Positions 18,266-27,507 of a DNA stretch of 59,261 nucleotides are shown in pieces; the first letter of the stretch is position 1; every line of letters starts with the position of its first letter. Under the pieces are notes generated by a model. That model saw only the letters and a program-made list of their open reading frames with translations, had not been told where the DNA came from and made no database searches. Made by a program: the position numbers and the translations under genes. This DNA comes from Nitrospiria bacterium (lineage in GTDB: Bacteria; Nitrospirota; Nitrospiria; JACQBZ01): positions 1 to 59,261 of the forward strand of contig DATIYJ010000036.1 of the NCBI GenBank assembly GCA_035517655.1, in the 5' to 3' direction.

Positions 18266-19642
18266 TTATATTCCCGCGGCAACCCCGATGGATTCGTCAA
18301 GGATCGAAATCATCTTTCTCAACTGAGGGATCGTGACCGACAGCGGCGGCAGGAGCGGAACGACGTTTCCAAGCGGCCGGAGGATCATTCCGCGTTTTAA
18401 GGCCTCCTTGGCCACGCGATAGCCCCATCGCTCTTCCAAAGGATACGGTTCTTTCGTGGGCCGATCCTTAACCAACTCCACCGCCGCGATCAGACCGATT
18501 TGACGAATATCCCCCACGTGCGGATGACGCCAGAGCGGTTTCAATCCATCGGCCAACGCCCTGATCTTGGGTCGGAGTCGCGACAGGACCCGTTCCCGGT
18601 CAAAGACGTCAAGACTGGCCAATGCGACCGCGCACCCGAGCGGATTGCCGGTATAGCTGTGGCCGTGAAAAAAGGTCTTGAATTCCCCGTACCCGCCTAA
18701 AAAAGCGTCATAGATTTCCCGAGTCGCCAGCGTGGCCGCCAGCGGCAGATAGCCTCCCGTGAGACCTTTCGCGACGGCCATCAGATCCGGGGTTACTCCT
18801 TCATGCTCGCAGGCAAACATCGTTCCGGTCCGCCCGAAGCCGGTGAAAACCTCGTCCGCGATCAAGAGACTGTGATAACGCGTGCAGAGGTCACGGATCC
18901 GTTTTAAGTATCCCGGCGGCCAGGTCAACATTCCGGCCGCGCCCTGTATCAGCGGCTCGATAACCACGGCCGCAATCTCATCATGATGTTCGGACAAAAC
19001 CCTCTCGACTTCATCCCCGCAGGCCAGGCGGCATTCCGGGAAGGTTTTATTTAGGAAACATCGATAGCAGTACGGAGCGCCGACCTTGTAGGTCGGAAAT
19101 AAAAGCGGCGAATAGAGGCCGTGAAACAACTCAATCCCGCCGAGGCTGACCGAGCCGATGGTGTCACCATGGTAGGCGTTGTTCAGCGACAAGAATTTTG
19201 TCTTGCGTGCCTTTCCCCGATGGCGCCAGTACTGCAACGCGATCTTGAGCGCGACCTCCACGGCGGTCGAGCCGTTGTCCGAGAAAAAAACCTTCGTCAA
19301 TCCGGGCGGAGCCAGCGTCACAAGTTTCTTCGCGAGCCGGATCGCCGGCCGGTTCGTCAGGCCGAGGAGCGTGGAGTGGGCGATTTTATCGATCTGGTTT
19401 TTCAGCGCGCGGTCCAGCGCGGCTTTTCGATGGCCGTGCAGGTTCACCCAGATGGATGAGACAGCGTCCAGATATCGTTTCCCGTAAACGTCGTAAAGAT
19501 AAACGCCCTTTCCGCGTTCAATAATAAGCGGCGGTTCCTTTTCCCATTCGGCCATCTGGGTAAAGGGATGCCAGATGTAGCGCCGTGCCTCCTCTTCCAG
19601 GCTTTCAATTCGGTCCCGATTCCGGCTCGATGTCTTTTTCAT
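18266..19642 (-). CDS. bioA: Adenosylmethionine-8-amino-7-oxononanoate aminotransferase
   Basis: 458 aa, class III aminotransferase. It converts KAPA to DAPA in biotin synthesis, using S-adenosylmethionine as amino donor. BioA-specific stretches are IWHPFTQM near the N-terminus, SSIWVNLHGHR, FFSDNGSTAVEVALK, the PLP-phosphate region NNAYHGDTIGSVSLGG, LIADEVFTGFGRTG, and VAKGLTGG with the PLP lysine at residue 292, then FFHGHSYTGNPLGCA. No other biotin genes are adjacent. The ATG is 8 nt from a TATAAT box on the same strand, so the mRNA may be nearly leaderless. Confidence 0.94.
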   Translation of the reverse strand: MKKTSSRNRDRIESLEEEARRYIWHPFTQMAEWEKEPPLIIERGKGVYLYDVYGKRYLDAVSSIWVNLHGHRKAALDRALKNQIDKIAHSTLLGLTNRPAIRLAKKLVTLAPPGLTKVFFSDNGSTAVEVALKIALQYWRHRGKARKTKFLSLNNAYHGDTIGSVSLGGIELFHGLYSPLLFPTYKVGAPYCYRCFLNKTFPECRLACGDEVERVLSEHHDEIAAVVIEPLIQGAAGMLTWPPGYLKRIRDLCTRYHSLLIADEVFTGFGRTGTMFACEHEGVTPDLMAVAKGLTGGYLPLAATLATREIYDAFLGGYGEFKTFFHGHSYTGNPLGCAVALASLDVFDRERVLSRLRPKIRALADGLKPLWRHPHVGDIRQIGLIAAVELVKDRPTKEPYPLEERWGYRVAKEALKRGMILRPLGNVVPLLPPLSVTIPQLRKMISILDESIGVAAGI

Positions 19643-19650
19643 AGGCCCCC

Positions 19651-19679
19651 ATTATACTGTATGGCCGGCGACCCGTAAA
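19651..19679 (-). promoter_or_regulatory. Promoter abutting the bioA start
   Basis: On the minus strand, TTTACG and TATAAT are separated by 17 nt, and the -10 box ends 8 nt before the bioA ATG at 19642. A run of G between the box and the ATG would fall outside or at the very start of the transcript, so it is unlikely to serve as a ribosome binding site. Confidence 0.55.
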
Positions 19680-19704
19680 GCCTCGGACTCGGCCGTGATT
19701 CGTC

Positions 19705-19733
19705 TTGACAATACGGCCATAATTTTGTTAATT
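19705..19733 (+). promoter_or_regulatory. Candidate promoter for glyQ-glyS
   Basis: TTGACA and TTAATT are separated by 17 nt, giving a leader of about 55 nt before the TTG start of glyQ. The leader shows no T-box-like conserved sequence and is too short for one. Confidence 0.42.
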
Positions 19734-19794
19734 TTACTTGCTTCTATGCAAACTTATCAATCCATGATTCCGGGTGCAGGCGGAGAGGTGAAAG

Positions 19795-20685
19795 TTGACT
19801 TTTCAAGAGATCATTTCGGTTCTTCTGGACTATTGGTCTCGTCAGGGCTGCGTTTTGCATCAGCCCTATGATCTGGAAGTGGGGGCCGGCACTTTTCATC
19901 CGGCCACCTTCCTCCGAGTTCTCGGTCCGGAACCCTGGAAGACGGCCTATGTCCAACCCACCCGCCGACCCTCGGACGGTCGCTACGGTGAAAACCCAAA
20001 CCGTCTGCAACATTACTATCAGTTTCAGGTCATCCTCAAACCTTCCCCGGCGAATGTCCAGGACCTGTACCTCGACAGCCTCAAGAAACTGGGCATCGAC
20101 GGTCGGATTCATGACATCCGGTTCGTCGAGGACGACTGGGAATCGCCCACCCTCGGCGCCTGGGGACTGGGGTGGGAGGTTCGCCTCAACGGAATGGAGA
20201 TCACGCAGTTTACTTATTTCCAGGAAGTCGGGGGGATCGAACTTTCGCCGGTCTCGGTCGAATTGACGTACGGCCTGGAGCGCCTCGCGATGTACCTCCA
20301 GGGCGTCGACAGTGTGTTTGATCTGCGATGGAACGCCGCGGTGACCTACGGTGACGTGCATCACCGGACCGAGATCGAGTTCTCCAAACACAACTTCGAG
20401 CTGACCGACCCGAAGGACATCCGTGAAGTTTTCGGCCGGTGGGAGTCCCAATGCAGGGCGTTGTTGTCGACGGGCCTGCCGCTCCCGGCTTACGACTATT
20501 GCATTAAGACATCCCATCTTTTTAATCTCTTGGACGCCAGGGGCGCGGTCAGCGTGACGGAACGGGCCAGCCTCATTGCCCGAGTGCGTGATCTGGCCAA
20601 ACAATGTGCCGAGGCTTATTGCAAGAGCCGTGAGGCGCTGGGGTACCCCCTGCTGTCCAAATCCGACGTTCGGGTGCGGTCGTGA
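19795..20685 (+). CDS. glyQ: Glycyl-tRNA synthetase alpha subunit
   Basis: 296 aa, the usual length. It forms an alpha2beta2 enzyme with GlyS that charges tRNA-Gly; the alpha chain holds the catalytic site. [18 protein letters not shown] and [20 protein letters not shown] near the start are diagnostic, as are [20 protein letters not shown] and [15 protein letters not shown]. The start is a TTG at 19795, supported by GGAGAGG 6 nt upstream and by the family's conserved MTFQ beginning; no ATG or GTG is in frame nearby. It overlaps glyS by 1-4 nt. Confidence 0.97.
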   Translation: MTFQEIISVLLDYWSRQGCVLHQPYDLEVGAGTFHPATFLRVLGPEPWKTAYVQPTRRPSDGRYGENPNRLQHYYQFQVILKPSPANVQDLYLDSLKKLGIDGRIHDIRFVEDDWESPTLGAWGLGWEVRLNGMEITQFTYFQEVGGIELSPVSVELTYGLERLAMYLQGVDSVFDLRWNAAVTYGDVHHRTEIEFSKHNFELTDPKDIREVFGRWESQCRALLSTGLPLPAYDYCIKTSHLFNLLDARGAVSVTERASLIARVRDLAKQCAEAYCKSREALGYPLLSKSDVRVRS

Positions 20686-22847
20686 TGCGGCCCGCGCGTC
20701 AAACCTCAAAGCGCGAAAGCGAGTTGCTTTTGGAGATCGGGACGGAAGAAATCCCGTCGCGGGTTCTCCCGACGGCGCTCATCGAGTTGAAGGAGAAGGC
20801 CGTCCGAATGCTTTCCGAAGCGAGAATTCCGGCCGATCGGGTGGAGACATTCGCCACTCCGCGGCGTCTAGTTGTCCGCGCCACCGGCGTTCCGACACGC
20901 CAGGTGACGCAGGTCACGGAAGTGACCGGCCCGCCCCGGTCGGCGGCTTACGCGGCCGACGGACGGCCCACGGCGGCCGCGATCGGGTTTGCAAAAGCCC
21001 ACGGCGTTTTGGTCGATGGCCTGACGATCAAAAAAACCGAAAAAGGGGATTACGTCTGCGTTGTTCAAAAGCAGCCGAGCCTCCCCTCGACTCGCGTCTT
21101 GAAAGCGCTGCTGCCCGACTTGGTTTCATCCTTGGGATTTCCAAAGACGATGCGGTGGGACGGGCAGGGTGTGCGATTCGCCCGCCCCATACGACGGATC
21201 CTCGCCCTGCTCGACGGGCGGATCGTTCCCTTCCATCTGGCCGGTCTCGCCAGCGGCAACCGAACGTGGGGCCATCGTTTTATGGCGAACCGGTCGTTTC
21301 CGGTGAGAAATTGGGACGGCTATTGCCGGGATCTGAAGCGACATCACGTGATCCTGGATCCGGCCGAACGCGAACAGTTGATCCGGCAGGAGCTCTTGCG
21401 GTTCGCACAGCACAAGAAAGGCCGCATGGCGGAGGATCCCGACCTGCTTTCGCAGGCCGTCTTTCTCACCGAGGAGCCGGTCGTAATGCTCGGCGGCTTT
21501 GATAAAAAATATCTCGATCTCCCCTCCGAGGTCCCGATCACGGTCATGAAGGAACACCAGGGTTATTTCCATCTTTTGAATAAAAACGGTTCGCTGCTGC
21601 CTTATTTTCTCTTTGTAAGCAACGTCAAGACCCAAAAGCCGGACCTGATCCGGGCCGGCAACGAGCGGGTTCTTCGGGCCCGGCTGGAGGACGCCCGGTT
21701 CTACTTTGAGCAGGACAAAAAGCGGACCTTGAACGAGCGCAGGGCCGAACTCACGGGGCTTATTTTTCATGAGAAGCTCGGAACCGTTCACCAAAAGATG
21801 GAGCGCATCAAGGAGCTCGCTTCCGGGTTGGCGCGCGAATCCGGCAGATCGGATGGGGAAGTCGGCCGCATTGAAAAGGCGGCCCTGCTGTGCAAATCGG
21901 ATCTCCTGACCGGTATGGTGCGTGAATTTCCGAGTCTGCAGGGCGTCGTGGGCCGTGAGTACGCGCGTTTCCAAGGAGAAGAATCGGAAGTGGCCGAGGC
22001 GATCTCGGAGCATTATTTCCCGAGGCACGCCGATGACCCGAACCCGCCCCGGACGATCACGGGGAAGTTCCTGACCGTCGCCGACCGGCTCGACACGCTG
22101 GTCGGGTTTTTCGGGGTGGACCTCGCGCCCAGCGGTTCGATGGATCCTTACGCGCTCCGGCGGCAGGGTTTGGGCCTGGTTCAAGTGCTTCTGGATGAAG
22201 CCTTCGCCGGCATCTCGCTCGGAAAGGCGATTGAGACCTCGGCCGGCCTTTACGCGGATCGGGGCGTTTCCCTGAAAAAGAGCTCCAAATCGATTCGCGA
22301 TGGATTGGAGCGTTTTCTTTCCCAGCGGATGGAGACCTATCTAAGGCGGCGCTTCGGCCAGGCGCCGCGGGACGGCATCGGGTTCCGCGCCGATTTAGCC
22401 GACGCGGTGCTGTGCCGTCCGTTTGACAATCCGCTCGACCTGTATCTGCGGTTCGTCGCCCTGACGGCGATTCAACGACAGCCGGATTTCGATCCGTTGA
22501 TCGTGGTTTTCAAACGGGCTTCGCGCATTCTACCTCCCGGCTTTGCGGGGGCCGTTCAGCCGGAAGCGCTTCGGGAATCCGCAGAGCAAACGCTGCATCG
22601 GGACTATCTGAAGATCGAGAAACAAGCGACCGAATTCATGCGGAAACGGGATTACCTTCAGGCGCTTCAGGCGCTTTCGCAACTCCGTCGGCCGATCGAT
22701 GCTTTTTTTGACGCCGTCATGGTGATGGACAAGGATCCGTCCCTCCAGAAGAATCGTTTGGCTCTCTTGCTCGGGATTACGGAGCTTTTTTCCCGATTCG
22801 GCGATTTTACGCGGGTCATGGTGGACGAAGGCACAAAAGCAAAATAA
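20682..22847 (+). CDS. glyS: Glycyl-tRNA synthetase beta subunit
   Basis: 721 aa from a GTG at 20682, or 720 from the ATG at 20685, which shares one base with the glyQ stop. [16 protein letters not shown] at the N-terminus is the GlyS signature, followed by [35 protein letters not shown] and the HD-like region with [12 protein letters not shown]. The C-terminal anticodon-binding DALR-like domain contains [22 protein letters not shown]. The subunit recognises and binds tRNA-Gly. Translation is coupled to glyQ. Confidence 0.97.
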   Translation: MMRPARQTSKRESELLLEIGTEEIPSRVLPTALIELKEKAVRMLSEARIPADRVETFATPRRLVVRATGVPTRQVTQVTEVTGPPRSAAYAADGRPTAAAIGFAKAHGVLVDGLTIKKTEKGDYVCVVQKQPSLPSTRVLKALLPDLVSSLGFPKTMRWDGQGVRFARPIRRILALLDGRIVPFHLAGLASGNRTWGHRFMANRSFPVRNWDGYCRDLKRHHVILDPAEREQLIRQELLRFAQHKKGRMAEDPDLLSQAVFLTEEPVVMLGGFDKKYLDLPSEVPITVMKEHQGYFHLLNKNGSLLPYFLFVSNVKTQKPDLIRAGNERVLRARLEDARFYFEQDKKRTLNERRAELTGLIFHEKLGTVHQKMERIKELASGLARESGRSDGEVGRIEKAALLCKSDLLTGMVREFPSLQGVVGREYARFQGEESEVAEAISEHYFPRHADDPNPPRTITGKFLTVADRLDTLVGFFGVDLAPSGSMDPYALRRQGLGLVQVLLDEAFAGISLGKAIETSAGLYADRGVSLKKSSKSIRDGLERFLSQRMETYLRRRFGQAPRDGIGFRADLADAVLCRPFDNPLDLYLRFVALTAIQRQPDFDPLIVVFKRASRILPPGFAGAVQPEALRESAEQTLHRDYLKIEKQATEFMRKRDYLQALQALSQLRRPIDAFFDAVMVMDKDPSLQKNRLALLLGITELFSRFGDFTRVMVDEGTKAK

Positions 22848-22868
22848 TTTCCCTCGGGCAGGTTCAAG

Positions 22869-23378
22869 ATGTCGGCACCCCCCATGGATGACGGCCGTCT
22901 TCGGCTGGAGTTGCGGATTTACGCCCGCCGGGTGACGTGGGTGCTGGTGTTCATCGGCGGGTTGCTCTTCATCGGCGGCTTACGGTTCGCCAACGTTGAT
23001 CTCGATGAATTGGGGTCGAGCGGCAAATATTTTAGGCCGGACCGGCATATCTGCTTGAAGACCGAATGGTTGGAAACAACCGTCGGTGAAAAAGACCGGG
23101 CTCAATTCTGCGTGGAATGGCTCGATCCGAGCGATCCGAGCGGAAACACCCATAAACTGATCGTGTCCGATCTGGTGATTGTGAAGGATAAGGACGGTAA
23201 GATTCATTCGCAGCACAAGTGGAAGGTCAATTTCCCGTTGATCGGAACGATGCTCTTCCTGGCTTTTCTACTCGTGATCGGGAAACGGGTCCAGAAGAAT
23301 TTGATCGAGAGGCGTCGGGTCCGATTGGGACTTGAACCGTCAACCAACCAATCGACTGGAACCCCGACGACGGGATAA
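22869..23378 (+). CDS. Conserved-context membrane protein of unknown function
   Basis: 169 aa. One hydrophobic segment lies near residues 22-39 (WVLVFIGGLLFIGGL) and another near 122-138 (LIGTMLFLAFLLVIG), with a polar 80-residue domain between them that has two Cys (residues 58 and 77) and a basic C-terminus. With two membrane spans, the middle domain would face the periplasm. I recognise no family. It sits between glyS and ppdK on the same strand (21 nt after glyS, 35 nt before ppdK), so it is probably co-transcribed. Confidence 0.7.
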   Translation: MSAPPMDDGRLRLELRIYARRVTWVLVFIGGLLFIGGLRFANVDLDELGSSGKYFRPDRHICLKTEWLETTVGEKDRAQFCVEWLDPSDPSGNTHKLIVSDLVIVKDKDGKIHSQHKWKVNFPLIGTMLFLAFLLVIGKRVQKNLIERRRVRLGLEPSTNQSTGTPTTG

Positions 23379-23413
23379 TCCAAGGCCGCAACGGCGTGTA
23401 GGAGGAGGCGTCT

Positions 23414-26239
23414 GTGAAACAGAAAAAATACGTCTACTATTTCGGGACCGGCAAGGCCGAGGGGCGCGGCGACATGAAGGACCTCCTCGGAGGCAAAGGC
23501 GCCGGCCTGGCCGAGATGACTCGCTTGGGAATACCGGTGCCGGCCGGTTTTACAATCACCACGCAGGCCTGCGTTGAGTATTTCAAAAACGGAAAGCGGT
23601 TTCCCAAAGGAATGTGGGAGCAGGCGCTTCGAAATCTCAAAGATGTCGAACAGGCGATGGGAATGACCTTCGGCGATTCCGAACGACCGTTGCTGGTCTC
23701 GGTACGATCCGGGGCCAAGGCTTCCATGCCGGGGATGATGGACACCGTGCTCAACCTGGGGTTGAACGAGCAGACCCTCAAAGGGATTATTCGACGGACC
23801 GGAAACGAACGGTTTGCCTACGACGCTTATCGCCGCTTCATCACGATGTTCGGAAGCATCGTCATGGAAATAAAACGGGAGCAGTTCGAGCATCTATTGG
23901 ACGAGGAAAAGAAACGAAAGCGGGCGAAGCTGGACACCGACCTGGGCGCCGAGGACATGAAATCCCTTACGGCCCGATACAAGAATTTGGTGAAGCATGA
24001 AACGGGCCGCGAATTTCCGGACGATCCGTTCGAGCAGCTCAAGATGGCGATCGACGCCGTTTTTAATTCATGGTTCGGCGCCCGCGCCGTCACGTACCGC
24101 CGTCTCCAAGGAATCCCGGACGGCTGGGGCACCGCCGTCAACATCGTCGCGATGGTCTTCGGGAATATGGGCGACACCAGCGGAACCGGTGTTGCGTTTA
24201 CGCGGGATCCTTCCAACGGCGAGCGGCGGTTTTTCGGCGAATGCCTGATGAACGCGCAGGGAGAGGACGTCGTGGCCGGAATCCGGACGCCGCTGGCGAT
24301 CGAGGCCTTGGCCAAGACGGTGCCGCCGGCCTACCGGGATCTGCTGCGCGTCTTTAAGAAGTTGGAGCGCCATTACCGGGACATGTTGGACCTGGAATTC
24401 ACCATTCAGGAAGGAAAGCTCTATATGCTCCAGACCCGCGTGGGAAAACGCACCGGGCTGGCGGCCGTCAAGATCGCGGTCGATATGGTGAAGGAAAAAC
24501 TGATTACAAAAGAAGAGGCGATTCTTCGCGTCTCGCCCGATCAGATCGCCCAGTACCTCTATCCGATCTTCGATTCCCAATCGGAATCAGCCGCCCGTCC
24601 GGTCGGAAGGGGGCTGCCGGCCGGTCCGGGTGCGGCGGCCGGCAAGATCGTCCTGACGCCGGACAAGGCGGTGAAAATGCGGGAAGACGGCGAGCGCGTG
24701 ATCCTGGTGCGGCGCGAGACCAGTCCGGACGATATTCACGGCATGGACGCGGCGATGGGATTTCTCACGGCGAAAGGCGGCATGACGTCGCATGCGGCTG
24801 TTGTGGCCCGGCAGATGGGGAAAGTCTGCGTGGCGGGGTGCGAGGCGGTCGAAGTCAACGAGGCTGAGCGGACCGTAAAGATCGGCCCGGCCACGCTTAA
24901 AGAAGGAGACTCTCTTTCGATCGACGGTTTTACGGGCCAGGTCTACGCGCAGGATCTTCCCGTCGTGTCTTCCGAGGTGACCCAGGTCATTCAGGGAAAA
25001 ATGAAGCCGCATCAATCGCAGAAGTATCGTTACTTTGCCACGATCCTAGGCTGGGCCGATCGGGTCCGTCGGCTCCGCATCCGGGCGAACGCCGACATCC
25101 CGGATCAGGCCAATATCGCGAGAGGCTTCGGCGCCGAAGGGATCGGTCTGTGCCGCACGGAACATATGTTTTTTGCGGAGGACCGCATCTCCATTATGAA
25201 GAAAATGATCCTGTCCCGGACTCGCGAGGAACGGGAGCAGTATCTGGACAAACTTCTGCCGCTTCAGAAGAGCGATTTTCTCGGCCTGTATCACAAAATG
25301 CAGGGCTATCCGGTGACCATCCGGCTGCTGGATCCCCCGCTGCACGAATTCCTTCCCAAGCGCGAAGAGTTGATGGTGGAAATCGCCGGATTGGAGGCCA
25401 CGCGTGGTGATCGAGCCCTACTGGAGGAAAAGCGGAAGCTCCTGGCGCGGGTGGAGGAACTGCATGAATTCAATCCGATGCTGGGCTTAAGGGGATGCCG
25501 ATTGGGTATTACGATGCCCGAGATCACGCGAATGCAGGTGCGCGCCATTATGGAGGCGGCTTGCGAGATCGCGCGCGAGGGGAAAAAGATCGTTCCGGAG
25601 ATCATGGTCCCGCTGGTCGGGATGGTGACCGAGATGAGGGCCCAGAAGGACCTGGTCCGAAAAACCGCGGATGAGGTCATCAAACAATACGGCGTCAAGC
25701 TCAAATACCTTGTCGGCACAATGATCGAACTGCCCCGTGCGGCCGTGACGGCCGGTCAGATTGCGAAAGAGGCCGAGTTCTTTTCCTTTGGGACAAACGA
25801 CATGACCCAGACCACTTACGGATTCTCAAGGGACGACGCCGCCAAGTTCATCCAATTTTATATGACGACGGCCGATCTCTGCCCGAACTGCCACAGTTCG
25901 GAGGTCGACAAGAAAACGAACACCTGCCGTTCCTGCGGATTTGTCATTACGGAACAACCGGCCAATATCATCGAGTTCGATCCGTTTGCCACGTTGGATC
26001 AAGAGGGGGTCGGTTATCTGATGCGTCTGGCGGCCGTCGCCGGACGGAACACGCGGAAGAATATCAAACTCGGCATCTGCGGGGAGCACGGCGGCGATCC
26101 GGCCTCGATCGAGTTCTGTCATCGAATCGGCCTGGACTACGTGAGCTGCTCGCCCTACCGCGTTCCGATCGCGCGCCTGGCCGCCGCGCACGCGGTGTTG
26201 AAAAATGATAAGAAGAAAAAGAGGGAGAAGCGGATCTGA
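23414..26239 (+). CDS. ppdK: Pyruvate, phosphate dikinase with a zinc-ribbon-like insert
   Basis: 941 aa, GTG start behind a strong GGAGGAGG. It interconverts pyruvate + ATP + Pi and PEP + AMP + PPi. The N-terminal ATP-grasp domain has GGKGAGLAEMTRLGIPVPAGF, the swivelling phosphohistidine domain has GGMTSHAAVVARQMG with the catalytic His at residue 460, and the C-terminal TIM barrel has GLCRTEHMFF, FSFGTNDMTQTTYGFSRDD and GICGEHGGDP with the catalytic Cys at 889. The enzyme is longer than typical members of about 875 aa. Residues about 823-841 hold Cys-x2-Cys-x11-Cys-x2-Cys (CPNCHSS, CRSCGF), inserted right after the substrate loop, where normal enzymes have a short linker. The insert is in frame and flanked by fully conserved sequence. 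Confidence 0.96.
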   Translation: MKQKKYVYYFGTGKAEGRGDMKDLLGGKGAGLAEMTRLGIPVPAGFTITTQACVEYFKNGKRFPKGMWEQALRNLKDVEQAMGMTFGDSERPLLVSVRSGAKASMPGMMDTVLNLGLNEQTLKGIIRRTGNERFAYDAYRRFITMFGSIVMEIKREQFEHLLDEEKKRKRAKLDTDLGAEDMKSLTARYKNLVKHETGREFPDDPFEQLKMAIDAVFNSWFGARAVTYRRLQGIPDGWGTAVNIVAMVFGNMGDTSGTGVAFTRDPSNGERRFFGECLMNAQGEDVVAGIRTPLAIEALAKTVPPAYRDLLRVFKKLERHYRDMLDLEFTIQEGKLYMLQTRVGKRTGLAAVKIAVDMVKEKLITKEEAILRVSPDQIAQYLYPIFDSQSESAARPVGRGLPAGPGAAAGKIVLTPDKAVKMREDGERVILVRRETSPDDIHGMDAAMGFLTAKGGMTSHAAVVARQMGKVCVAGCEAVEVNEAERTVKIGPATLKEGDSLSIDGFTGQVYAQDLPVVSSEVTQVIQGKMKPHQSQKYRYFATILGWADRVRRLRIRANADIPDQANIARGFGAEGIGLCRTEHMFFAEDRISIMKKMILSRTREEREQYLDKLLPLQKSDFLGLYHKMQGYPVTIRLLDPPLHEFLPKREELMVEIAGLEATRGDRALLEEKRKLLARVEELHEFNPMLGLRGCRLGITMPEITRMQVRAIMEAACEIAREGKKIVPEIMVPLVGMVTEMRAQKDLVRKTADEVIKQYGVKLKYLVGTMIELPRAAVTAGQIAKEAEFFSFGTNDMTQTTYGFSRDDAAKFIQFYMTTADLCPNCHSSEVDKKTNTCRSCGFVITEQPANIIEFDPFATLDQEGVGYLMRLAAVAGRNTRKNIKLGICGEHGGDPASIEFCHRIGLDYVSCSPYRVPIARLAAAHAVLKNDKKKKREKRI

Positions 26240-26320
26240 AATATATCGTCATCGACCCCGCACCATAATCGATCTTCTGCCTGATCCCTTTCTTGGGTTG
26301 CGTCCGTCAAACTCCTGCTG

Positions 26321-26383
26321 TGGTATAACTTGAACAGCAAGCATTTTAAGTTGCTTGACTCTTGATGCCTCTTCGCTTATAAC
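26321..26383 (+). promoter_or_regulatory. Tandem promoter region of ribD
   Basis: The downstream promoter is TTGACT (26355-26360), 17 nt, TATAAC (26378-26383), ending 11 nt before the ribD ATG. An upstream extended -10 element, TGG-TATAAC, lies at 26321-26329. A 6-bp dyad (CAAGCA, 8-nt loop, TGCTTG, 26338-26357) overlaps the -35 box and could be an operator or the tail of a ppdK terminator. I see no FMN riboswitch and no Shine-Dalgarno. Confidence 0.55.
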
Positions 26384-26394
26384 AAGCGCAGGGT

Positions 26395-27507
26395 ATGTCG
26401 AAAAATCCTCTTACAGCAGATGAGACCTTCATGCGCCGGGCGCTGGAATTGGCGGAACGGGCGGCGGGCCGGACGAGCCCCAATCCGATGGTCGGAGCCG
26501 TCGTGGTCAAGTCCGGACGGATCGTCGCCGAAGGGCATCACCGCCGGGCGGGCGGACCGCATGCCGAGGCCGTCGCCTTGAGAAAGGCCGGTCCCCGGGC
26601 CACGGGCGCCACGCTCTATCTGAACCTCGAACCCTGCTGCCATCTCGATAAACGCACCCCGCCCTGTGTTCCGTTCATCATCAAACGTCGGATCCGAAGA
26701 ATCGTCATCGGGATGCGGGACCCCAATCCCAAGGTGAACGGAAGGGGGATCGCGATGCTGCGGCGAGCAAGGGTTCAAGTCGTGGAAGGGGTCTTAAGAC
26801 GGGAAGCGTTACGGCTCAACGAGGTTTATGTCAAGTACGTGACGACCGGCCGGCCGTTCGTGATCTCGAAAACCGCGATGAGCCTGGACGGAAAGATCGC
26901 CTCTGAGCAAGGTTCCGCCACGCGGATCACGGGGGAGAAAGCCCGGAGGGAAGGACATCGTCTCCGAAATGGGTCGGACGCCGTTCTGGTTGGAATCAAT
27001 ACCGTTCTGACGGATGATCCGCGGCTTTCGACCCGCCTTCCCAAAATAAAAGGACGCGACGCGGTCCGCGTCGTTGTGGACAGCACATTGAAGATTCCTC
27101 CCACCGCTCGTCTATTGACGCAGAAATCATGCGCCGGAACCATCCTGGCTACGACCCGCCGTGCCCATCCGGACCGGGTACGGGCGATCGAGTGGGCGGG
27201 CGCGACGGTCTGGATCGTCAAGGATCAGAACGGTCGTGTCAGCCTTCCGGAGCTGATGAGTCGATTGGGCGAAATCGGGATCACCAGCGTTCTGATCGAA
27301 GGCGGGGGCGAGTTGAACGCCTCGGCCCTTCGTTCCGGCATCGTGGACAAACTCGTCTGGTTCATCGCGCCGATCGTCGTCGGACGCAAAGACGCCGTCG
27401 GCGTCGTGGATGGACCGGTGACCGACGGGCCGGGAGAAGTCCTCCCGATCCGTGACCTTTCGATGACGCGGGTCGGCGATGATTTCATGCTGGAGGGGTA
27501 TCTGTGA
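26395..27507 (+). CDS. ribD: Bifunctional diaminohydroxyphosphoribosylaminopyrimidine deaminase / reductase
   Basis: 370 aa, two-domain RibD. The N-terminal cytidine-deaminase-like domain has SPNPMVGAVVV, the zinc site GGPHAEAVAL, and EPCCHLDKRTPPC with the two Cys ligands. The C-terminal DHFR-like reductase has KTAMSLDGKIA, GSDAVLVGINTVLTDDPRLS, and LIEGGGELNASAL. It performs the second and third steps of riboflavin synthesis. The ATG at 26395 lies only 11 nt behind a good -10 box and has no Shine-Dalgarno. The last 4 nt overlap the next gene (GTGA). Riboflavin synthase lies about 7 kb downstream rather than adjacent. Confidence 0.95.
   Translation: MSKNPLTADETFMRRALELAERAAGRTSPNPMVGAVVVKSGRIVAEGHHRRAGGPHAEAVALRKAGPRATGATLYLNLEPCCHLDKRTPPCVPFIIKRRIRRIVIGMRDPNPKVNGRGIAMLRRARVQVVEGVLRREALRLNEVYVKYVTTGRPFVISKTAMSLDGKIASEQGSATRITGEKARREGHRLRNGSDAVLVGINTVLTDDPRLSTRLPKIKGRDAVRVVVDSTLKIPPTARLLTQKSCAGTILATTRRAHPDRVRAIEWAGATVWIVKDQNGRVSLPELMSRLGEIGITSVLIEGGGELNASALRSGIVDKLVWFIAPIVVGRKDAVGVVDGPVTDGPGEVLPIRDLSMTRVGDDFMLEGYL

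Noticed and set aside
19734-19794. T-box leader for glyQ-glyS
   Set aside because: The leader is only about 55 nt and lacks the T-box sequence and a terminator.
21126-22184. 352-residue open frame antisense to glyS
   Set aside because: No recognisable features and glyS is certain.
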